Origin: JALHNF01 sp039809305
GTDB taxonomy: Bacteria > Patescibacteriota > Minisyncoccia > Phycocordibacterales > UBA5272
DNA: 19,227 bases
Assembly: GCA_039809305.1 (NCBI GenBank)
Contig: JBDHUT010000005.1
Coordinates: 1-19,227, forward strand
Direction: 5' to 3'
Part shown: positions 13,646-19,227 of the stretch, one piece after another
Numbering within the stretch: position 1 is the stretch's first letter
Layout: every line of letters starts with the position of its first letter
Notes under the pieces: model-generated
What the model saw: the letters and a program-made list of their open reading frames with translations, nothing else
Databases searched by the model: none
What the model was told of the DNA's origin: nothing
Translations under genes and position numbers: made by a program

Positions 13646-14443
13646 CTATGGTTTCTTTATAAGGAGAGTCCCATTCACTATTTCAATAGAAAATCCTTTT
13701 TGTTCCAACTCTATAATTGAATCTATAACCGCATCTATTCTCTCTTTTACAATAATATTAAAAGCCTGTTCCCCAGAATTTCTTAAGACTTCGTACAAAT
13801 CATCCGTATTTATAGTAAGTGGGTAAATACGTGCTGTACCACCTTGAGCCAGCAATCCTTCGATGTTATGAAAAAGTGTCTCAATGTCTTTTTTTGTACG
13901 TAAATAGTGCGGCACACTATACAACGCCCATATTTCATCAAATGTTCCAAATTTTGAAAGTTTCTCTTTCAGACCTACGTCTTCTGCTCCATACCCGAAG
14001 GATTCATAGTTTCCATTGGTGCCTTTTTCAACAGACTCCGCCACTCGGAACGGATCAATATCGACAATTTTTTTAGGTTTAATGGCTTGCGATGAACACA
14101 AGTCAACAAGACTATTCCCTCCTCCTAAAACAAGAATGTTTTTATTCTCGAGTTCAAGCCTTAACTTCTCTTGTACCTCAGAAGTATTTTTATCCGCAAA
14201 AAAAAGTGCTCTTGCATAGGTGAAAGGATTATGAACAGGGTGAATAAATGTTTTTCCATTATCTTTTTCATACATCACACCTTGAGGTTCTAAAAAACCT
14301 CTTGCATGATATAAACTACTAAAATAATCTTCTTGGGTATCTTCAAAAATATATTGTGGTTTTATAGCAAAAACTTCTTTTCGAAGACTGGTTGCTAGAT
14401 TTACTTCCGATTCAAGCTCGAGTAATGCTTCTAAAGTATTCAT
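13646..14443 (-). CDS. Methyltransferase-like Rossmann-fold protein, function unknown
   Basis: A 265-residue soluble protein from the ATG at 14443; an in-frame ATG ten codons upstream (14473) is possible. The start at 14443 is preferred because a TATAAT box lies 16 nt before it, inside the longer version. ILVLGGGNSLVDL at 103-115 resembles SAM-binding motif I, and KIVDIDP at 125-131 gives the acidic residue of strand 2. GTFDEIWALYSVPHYL at 166-181 corresponds to motif IV, followed by a QGGTARIYPL strand. The first 90 residues are helical and include an HPVHNPFTYARALFF block. The C-terminus ends with a helix and two strands. The fold is fairly clear; no substrate can be named. It is divergent from gatB, with 64 nt between the two starts. 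Confidence 0.72.
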   Translation of the reverse strand: MNTLEALLELESEVNLATSLRKEVFAIKPQYIFEDTQEDYFSSLYHARGFLEPQGVMYEKDNGKTFIHPVHNPFTYARALFFADKNTSEVQEKLRLELENKNILVLGGGNSLVDLCSSQAIKPKKIVDIDPFRVAESVEKGTNGNYESFGYGAEDVGLKEKLSKFGTFDEIWALYSVPHYLRTKKDIETLFHNIEGLLAQGGTARIYPLTINTDDLYEVLRNSGEQAFNIIVKERIDAVIDSIIELEQKGFSIEIVNGTLLIKKP

Positions 14444-14492
14444 AATGCTTTCTTCTTGAATTATATATCTCAACGACTAAGTGTGCGAGTTT

Positions 14493-14501
14493 TGCTATAC
14501 T
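14493..14501 (+). promoter_or_regulatory. Extended -10 promoter of gatB, leaderless geometry
   Basis: TGC-TATACT is an extended -10 element (TG 14493-14494, TATACT 14496-14501) ending exactly 6 nt before the ATG at 14508. An extended -10 would explain why no -35 is visible. The box lies within the longer reading frame from 14481, which argues for the ATG at 14508. Confidence 0.6.
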
Positions 14502-14507
14502 ACAGCC

Positions 14508-15923
14508 ATGTCAAAAGAGTACTACACAACAATCGGGCTCGAAGTGCACACCGAGCTTAAAACCGCGTCAAAAATGTGGTGTGGATGTAAAAACGACCCT
14601 GAAGTTGAAAAACCAAACATTCATGTGTGCCCCGTATGTACCGCACAACCAGGAAGCCTTCCTGTGGCGAACAAGGAAGCCATTAAAAAAGTTATTCAAG
14701 TGGGAGTGGCTATTGGTGGCACTATTCCCGATTTCACAGAATTTGACCGAAAAAACTATTTTTATCCAGATATTCCAAAAGGTTACCAAATAAGTCAATA
14801 CAAATACCCTCTCGTTTCCGGTGGTGAGCTTGCGGGTGTAAAAATAACTCGTATTCACCTTGAAGAAGACACGGCCAAATCTTCGCATGGCACAGGGTCT
14901 TCACTTGTTGACTTCAACCGTGCTGGAGTACCCCTTATGGAACTTGTAACGGAACCCGTGATTAAGGACGCAAAGATGGCGGGAAATTTTGCACGAGAAC
15001 TTCAGCTTCTCCTCCGAACACTGAAAGTGTCTGATGCAAACATTGAACAAGGTCAGATGCGTGTTGAGGTAAATATTTCTGTATCAGAAGATCCAAACAA
15101 ACCGCAATCAAAATATGTTGAAGTAAAAAACATTGCATCATTCCGTTCAGTAGAAAAAGCAATTGAGTACGAAACAGCGCGTCAAATAGAAATGATTGAA
15201 AACGGCACACCGTTTGTAAAAGAGACGCGTGGTTGGGACGACACAACGAACTCTACTTTCAGTCAACGTAAAAAAGAAACAGCTGAGGAATATCGCTACT
15301 TCCCTGATCCAGATTTACCAAAACTGTATCTTTCAAAAGTTCCAGAATTTAGTGTAGAAAAAATTCGAAGTGAACTTCCAGAACTTCCATGGCAAAAACG
15401 TGATCGACTAGCAGCACTTGGAATCAAACCGGAAACCGTTGAATTCCTTGTAACTAACGAAACATATGGCACACTTTTTGACACCATTACAGGAATTTCA
15501 AATAAAAAGGAGATGCTTGTAACTGCAGCAAACTATCTCACTGTAGACATCCCTGGACTCCTGCAGAAAGAAAATGGAGTTGTCCCAAGTGCTGAAGCAC
15601 TCACCGAACTCTTTATCATGACTGATCTTGGAGAACTTTCGAGTCGTGGAACAAAAGACATCTTAGCCATGCTTGTACGTGGTGAAAAAGAGTCTCCAAA
15701 AGCACTCGCAGAGAAACATGGGCTTATTCAAAAAAATGACCCTGAAGCACTTCGAGCTATTGTGGTTGAGGTGGTAGCAACAAACCCAAAACAAAAAGAA
15801 GAGTGGAAATCCGGAAAAGAAACAATGCTTATGTATTTTGTTGGTCAATGTATGAAAGCATCAAAAGGTTCAGGTAATCCAGGTCTTTTCCAAGAATTAT
15901 TGAAGGAGGAATTGAGAAAATAA
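14508..15923 (+). CDS. gatB: Aspartyl/glutamyl-tRNA(Asn/Gln) amidotransferase subunit B
   Basis: A 471-residue GatB, the kinase-like subunit of GatCAB, which amidates Asp-tRNA(Asn) or Glu-tRNA(Gln). TIGLEVHTELKT at 8-19 is the family start. Four cysteines (C25, C27, C41, C44 in MWCGC and HVCPVC) fit the structural zinc site. FDRKNYFYPDIPKGYQISQY, HLEEDTAKSSHG, VDFNRAGVPLMELVTEP and MRVEVN are conserved catalytic-domain blocks. RGWDDTTNSTFSQRKKE and EEYRYFPDPDLP close that domain. The C-terminal helical YqeY-like domain, which holds tRNA, is complete. The ATG at 14508 is chosen because family members begin just before YxTxIGLE. gatA and gatC are not in the window. It converges with the 616-residue gene 14 nt downstream, without a clear terminator. 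Confidence 0.98.
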   Translation: MSKEYYTTIGLEVHTELKTASKMWCGCKNDPEVEKPNIHVCPVCTAQPGSLPVANKEAIKKVIQVGVAIGGTIPDFTEFDRKNYFYPDIPKGYQISQYKYPLVSGGELAGVKITRIHLEEDTAKSSHGTGSSLVDFNRAGVPLMELVTEPVIKDAKMAGNFARELQLLLRTLKVSDANIEQGQMRVEVNISVSEDPNKPQSKYVEVKNIASFRSVEKAIEYETARQIEMIENGTPFVKETRGWDDTTNSTFSQRKKETAEEYRYFPDPDLPKLYLSKVPEFSVEKIRSELPELPWQKRDRLAALGIKPETVEFLVTNETYGTLFDTITGISNKKEMLVTAANYLTVDIPGLLQKENGVVPSAEALTELFIMTDLGELSSRGTKDILAMLVRGEKESPKALAEKHGLIQKNDPEALRAIVVEVVATNPKQKEEWKSGKETMLMYFVGQCMKASKGSGNPGLFQELLKEELRK

Positions 15924-15937
15924 GTTTTGAGTTTAAC

Positions 15938-17788
15938 TTAAGCACGATGCTTACGGAGACGAAATAAGTACCTGTATTCAGACTTCCACCAGGATTCCAC
16001 TTCCTCCGAACCGTCGTCGGACACCCACAAACGACCGTCAGGTCCAATGCTGAAGTCAAACGAATGACCATCAAAGTTCGTAATTTGCTTCATACCTATA
16101 ATCAACCAATAACCAGAATGTCGATTCTTGTATTTCAAACAATAATTAGGTCCTGTATCAGGTGGGCAGAGTTCAAGACCAAGCGCCTTCGCTTGGTTAT
16201 AGATTTGATCAGTAGTCGCATTCGTTTTTAAACCAAGATCTGCAAGGGTAAGTTGGACAAAGTTCGCTTCTTCTTGATTAGGTCCCGCTACAAATTCAAG
16301 GTGATCATGAGACGAAAAAAATAAATTTGCATCATCCTCGATGCCAATTCCTCGAGCCTTTATCTCTGAGATAAGCTGTTTTTTTGACTTGCCTCCAATC
16401 TCTACGCTTTCCCTCCTAATTTTATTTTCTGGAAATGAGGTGTATATATGCTCCAGTGTTTCGGGTAGTTTCTGGAAGATACCGGGTTCAAACCGTCCGA
16501 CATATGCCTTAGTATTTTCTGTTATCTCGCTCGGAACGTGGGCGATCTGGTCGCGGGTCGCATCAAAGATAGTGAGTATATCCTCTTCTATGTTTCTGTC
16601 TTTGCGAAGCTCAGAGATGCGTGGATCTTTCTCGTAGCCAAAGCCTTCGATAGGTGAGTTCATTTCGTACAAAAACACGAGATCGTCCTTGGTGAACGAT
16701 TCTCCGCGTTCATGTTTTTTCTCAAGCGCAGTGAGAATTCTCATGTCCTCGCTTTTCTTGCGATACAGGTCAGCCTCACTTCCAAACTCACTTAGTTTTT
16801 GATCCAAAACTTCCTGCATCAACGGCTCCACTCCTTGATGTGGCAGAATACCGCGTACTTCGCCGATCTTGTTGTTTCCATCCATGCGAATAGCAAGGCG
16901 AGGCTGAGTCGGTTCGCCTGATGCATCATTGGTGTAGTAGACGTAGAAGTCACCTGATTCGATTTGCGTTTCGGCGGTAGATTTTCCGGCGGTGCACCAT
17001 CCGGTTCCTTTTCCTTCAAGGGATTGGAAAAGTTTTTGAGCCGCTTCGCCGTCGCCCTGTTCGTATTTTACCCACTCACCCTTAATCTCTTCTCGACCTT
17101 CCATCGAGGCTGCAAGGGATTTTGAAATGAGCTCCGCATACAATGTTGGGAACTTCTTAGAAAATGCTTCTTTGATCTCTGGCTCCCTGAGATTCTTGTT
17201 ATCCTCCTTTACCTTGAGATAGATATCGGCGATTTGCGCGAGTGGTTCACGGTAGATGTCGGGGTATGGAGCCACTGTGGTACTGGTTCTCTTTTTGAAC
17301 TCCCCGCGCTCTTTGTCGAATTGTGAGAGCTTGATGATCTGGTTCCATACATAATACTTAAACCACGCAGGATACACTGCATCTTCCGAGGTAAGGTAGT
17401 CTATCCATGCATCAAGCGAGTGCTTCTGGTCTTCGATTGCTACATCCATCATCTGCTCTCGGACGTTTTCTGGTATTTCTTCTACCGTCTGGCCACGCTC
17501 GCGGGCAATGCGCTGTTGGAGTTCAAAGTATGACTCGGGGAAATTCTCTTTCTTGATAATCAAGGTGTCATATATCTTGTCTCTAAACATGTCGAGGTTG
17601 CGTTCACGAACACGCTCGTCTGGGTTAAGGAAAATGTTCTCGAGGCGGTCGGTGTATGCTTCGATTCGTTCAGAAGGATTATTTGGTACCCTTTCTCCCG
17701 CCTGTCGCTCTTCTCGTTCTACCGCTCGATTTACCTCGGAAGAGGTTTGTAGTTCGGGATTCTTGATGTGGAGGGGGTGTTTTTCCAT
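15938..17788 (-). CDS. Large orphan protein with GTGWCTAG motif and a separate C-terminal module
   Basis: A 616-residue protein from the ATG at 17788 (a TTG two codons upstream is possible). No signal peptide or membrane helix. Residues 1-255 are charged and largely helical. At about 261-268 lies GTGWCTAG, followed by SGDFYVYYTND and a strand-rich stretch LAIRMDGNNKIGEVRG. This resembles the W/H-C core followed by G-x-x-Y strands of PcfJ-like plasmid and phage proteins, but the match is weak. Residues 320-490 are helical again. The last 110 or so residues, from about LTLADLGL to WVSDDGS and RYLFRLRK, look like an independent alpha/beta module with LGLELCPPDTGP. I recall similar tails in uncharacterised Patescibacteria proteins but cannot confirm it. 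Its GC content is visibly higher than its neighbours', which suggests a different origin. It starts 16 nt after parB and is probably co-transcribed. Confidence 0.85.
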   Translation of the reverse strand: MEKHPLHIKNPELQTSSEVNRAVEREERQAGERVPNNPSERIEAYTDRLENIFLNPDERVRERNLDMFRDKIYDTLIIKKENFPESYFELQQRIARERGQTVEEIPENVREQMMDVAIEDQKHSLDAWIDYLTSEDAVYPAWFKYYVWNQIIKLSQFDKERGEFKKRTSTTVAPYPDIYREPLAQIADIYLKVKEDNKNLREPEIKEAFSKKFPTLYAELISKSLAASMEGREEIKGEWVKYEQGDGEAAQKLFQSLEGKGTGWCTAGKSTAETQIESGDFYVYYTNDASGEPTQPRLAIRMDGNNKIGEVRGILPHQGVEPLMQEVLDQKLSEFGSEADLYRKKSEDMRILTALEKKHERGESFTKDDLVFLYEMNSPIEGFGYEKDPRISELRKDRNIEEDILTIFDATRDQIAHVPSEITENTKAYVGRFEPGIFQKLPETLEHIYTSFPENKIRRESVEIGGKSKKQLISEIKARGIGIEDDANLFFSSHDHLEFVAGPNQEEANFVQLTLADLGLKTNATTDQIYNQAKALGLELCPPDTGPNYCLKYKNRHSGYWLIIGMKQITNFDGHSFDFSIGPDGRLWVSDDGSEEVESWWKSEYRYLFRLRKHRA

Positions 17789-17804
17789 AGACAATTATTA
17801 CGCC

Positions 17805-19010
17805 CTAGACGGCAAAGTTGTTTATATTATATATGTCTGGATCATCAGTATTTTCTTCTTTCTTAACTTCTTCTTTAGACCTATCATCCACAAGATTTTC
17901 CTGTGCTTGAATACTTTCTGTAACCACCGGATCATTTGATGGAAACGCATCATCAGGAATAGCTGCTTCAAGTACTGTTTCAGATTGTGGAATGAAACTT
18001 ACAAGAGGAGTGACTTGCTCTGTAACTAGTGGATGCTCTAAAGGTGCTTCAACAAGGGTCTGCTCTGAAGCAACTATTTCTGCAACAGCTGGTGCAATAA
18101 CCGGCGCCGCTATTATTTCTTTTGGATTTACTTTATCAATCATTTCTTTCATTCCAGATTTTGTTACTGGTGTTCCAGTTTTGATATGGTCCAAAATAGC
18201 CTGTAGTTCTTCGTATGAGAAGAAATCAATTGATATCTTACCGCCCACTTCACGTTTTTCAATATGAACCCGTGTACCCAAAGTTTCAGCGAGAGACCCT
18301 TCAATTTCAGCAATATCAGGATCAAAGAAGCGGTCTTTTTTACGAACTTTGTCATACGCAATACGGCGAGCAATACCCTCAGCTTCACGCACTGTCATTT
18401 TTCGCAAAAGCATCTCTTTAAAAAGAGTGAGTTGCTCTTCAGGACGATCCATAAGCATCATAAGTGGCCGTGTATGCCCTTCTGATATTTTTCCTTGAGC
18501 AAGAGCATTAAGTACATCCTCTGGAAGAGTAAGGAGGCGAAGCGTGTTTGAAACATACTCTCGACTCTTCCCCATTTTTTGTCCAATCTCACCGTGTTTT
18601 AAATTAAATTCAGCCGAAAGTTGTGCGAATGCTTTTGCGCGATCAACAGGATTAAGATCTTCGCGTTGAAGATTTTCGAGAATTGCAAGTTCGAGCTTTG
18701 CTTTTGAATCGTCACCGACACGAATAATTACCGGTACCTGAGTAAGGCCTGCAAGTTTCGATGCGCGCAAACGTCGTTCACCAGCAATGAGCTCATAAGT
18801 AACATTCAAACTTCCATCTTCATTCCAATTTTCAATACGAGAGACAGTTAGTGGCTGCAAAATACCATACTGACGAATCGATTCTGATAATTCTTTTAGT
18901 GCTTGCTCATCAAATTCACGACGAGGTTGATACGGATTTGGAACAATTTTCTCAACATCAACCCAAAAGATTGCATTTGCGTATGGATTTTTTGCTTGTG
19001 TTGGTGGCAT
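17805..19010 (-). CDS. parB: ParB-family chromosome partitioning protein with long acidic tail
   Basis: A 401-residue protein from the ATG at 19010. The N-terminal CTPase domain has NPYQPRREF at 25-33, YGILQPLTV at 48-56 and the nucleotide-binding GERRLRASKLAG at 77-88. ENLQREDLNP at 112-121 is followed by the helix-turn-helix that reads parS (about 137-160, KMGKSREYVSNTLRLL). A C-terminal dimerisation segment ISIDFFSYEELQAIL lies at about 259-273. A tail of about 125 residues, rich in Pro, Val, Glu and Asp, follows it and is not part of standard ParB. The long upstream frame is rejected because it runs through the terminator and tRNA. AAGAAG 8 nt before the ATG is a possible Shine-Dalgarno. 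No ParA gene is visible here. Confidence 0.95.
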   Translation of the reverse strand: MPPTQAKNPYANAIFWVDVEKIVPNPYQPRREFDEQALKELSESIRQYGILQPLTVSRIENWNEDGSLNVTYELIAGERRLRASKLAGLTQVPVIIRVGDDSKAKLELAILENLQREDLNPVDRAKAFAQLSAEFNLKHGEIGQKMGKSREYVSNTLRLLTLPEDVLNALAQGKISEGHTRPLMMLMDRPEEQLTLFKEMLLRKMTVREAEGIARRIAYDKVRKKDRFFDPDIAEIEGSLAETLGTRVHIEKREVGGKISIDFFSYEELQAILDHIKTGTPVTKSGMKEMIDKVNPKEIIAAPVIAPAVAEIVASEQTLVEAPLEHPLVTEQVTPLVSFIPQSETVLEAAIPDDAFPSNDPVVTESIQAQENLVDDRSKEEVKKEENTDDPDIYNINNFAV

Positions 19011-19043
19011 ATTTTTTCTTCTTAAAAAGATTTTATCACAAAC

Positions 19044-19072
19044 AAAAAAAGAGTGCGCGCACTCTTTTTTTT
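19044..19072. terminator. Rho-independent terminator between tRNA-Leu and parB
   Basis: GAGTG (19051-19055) pairs with CACTC (19060-19064) around CGCG, extended by A7 on the left and T8 on the right. On the minus strand it follows the tRNA 3' end by about 16 nt and should end its transcript before parB. It works in either direction. Confidence 0.85.
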
Positions 19073-19088
19073 GTTTTTTTATTTTTTG

Positions 19089-19170
19089 TGCCGGAGGAGA
19101 GACTTGAACTCTCATGGGTCACCCCGCTTGCTCCTAAGGCAAGTGCGTCTACCAATTTCGCCACCCCGGC
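19089..19170 (-). tRNA. tRNA-Leu, anticodon UAG
   Basis: An 82-nt class II tRNA on the minus strand. Acceptor arm GCCGGGG pairs with CTCCGGC (one G-U). The D-arm is GCG/CGC around AAATTGGTAGA. The anticodon stem CTTGC/GCAAG holds loop CTTAGGA, giving anticodon TAG, which reads CUA and probably other CUN codons. The variable arm contains the small stem GGG-TGA-CCC. The T-arm is GAGAG-TTCAAGT-CTCTC. The discriminator is A. The 3' CCA is not encoded (CAA follows the discriminator), so a CCA-adding enzyme is needed. Confidence 0.97.
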
Positions 19171-19227
19171 ATGTCATTGGATTCTAAGTCAAAATCAAAA
19201 AAAAGTACACTTCTAATCCTGTGTCAG

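Noticed and set aside
14481..14507. Earlier gatB start giving nine extra residues
   Set aside because: It would place the extended -10 box inside the gene, and GatB proteins begin just before the GLEVH block.
19011..19115. Extended ParB start at 19115
   Set aside because: The extra 35 codons translate a terminator and the 3' part of tRNA-Leu; family members start near the ATG at 19010.
1..19227. CRISPR array, insertion sequence or prophage
   Set aside because: No regularly spaced repeats, transposase, integrase or phage structural motifs are seen; inverted repeats found are all terminator-like hairpins.

Overview
The window is moderately AT-rich, densely coded bacterial DNA. Its short genes, tiny intergenic gaps, fused or overlapping operons and gene set fit a small-genome bacterium, most likely of the Candidate Phyla Radiation (Patescibacteria, Parcubacteria-like). 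The evidence is a Rel enzyme that stops after its TGS domain, a split transketolase, a DUF3467 protein and many small orphan proteins. I cannot name a genus. TGA acts as a normal stop (for example in the epimerase and DUF3467 genes), so this is not a TGA-recoding lineage such as SR1 or Gracilibacteria.

Layout. 1-696 (-) is the N-terminal part of a PIF1-like helicase that runs off the left edge. 697-1369 holds a small zinc-ribbon gene broken by one base in an A-run, a hairpin with a perfect TATAAT in front of it, and a long bidirectional terminator. 1370-1663 (-) is a DUF3467 protein. 1815-4229 (+) is DNA topoisomerase I, followed by a convergent small membrane protein. From 4695 to 8617 (+) run a bifunctional-type Rel (p)ppGpp enzyme, a SAM methyltransferase, a PfkB sugar or nucleoside kinase and a UMPH-1-type 5'-nucleotidase. 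The last ends tail to tail with the transketolase C-terminal gene, sharing stop-codon bases.

From 14443 back to 8614 (-) lies a methyltransferase-like gene, then a central carbon block: GAPDH, a MazG/PRA-PH-like pyrophosphohydrolase, ribose-5-phosphate isomerase B, a ribulose-phosphate 3-epimerase-like protein, the transketolase N-terminal subunit, two small membrane proteins and the transketolase C-terminal subunit. Together these give the pentose interconversion steps plus the triose-phosphate step of glycolysis. gatB (+) follows at 14508. Then come a GC-richer 616-residue orphan protein with a GTGWCTAG motif, parB, a terminator and tRNA-Leu(UAG), all on the minus strand.

Two window-wide patterns stand out. 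First, five genes have a TATAAT-like box whose last base lies exactly 6 nt before the ATG, the geometry expected for leaderless mRNAs. The only two strong Shine-Dalgarno sites precede GTG-started small genes and share the 9-mer GAGGAGTGT. Second, two genes (the zinc-ribbon protein and transketolase C) are each broken by a -1 frame change inside an A-run, and one extra A repairs each of them.
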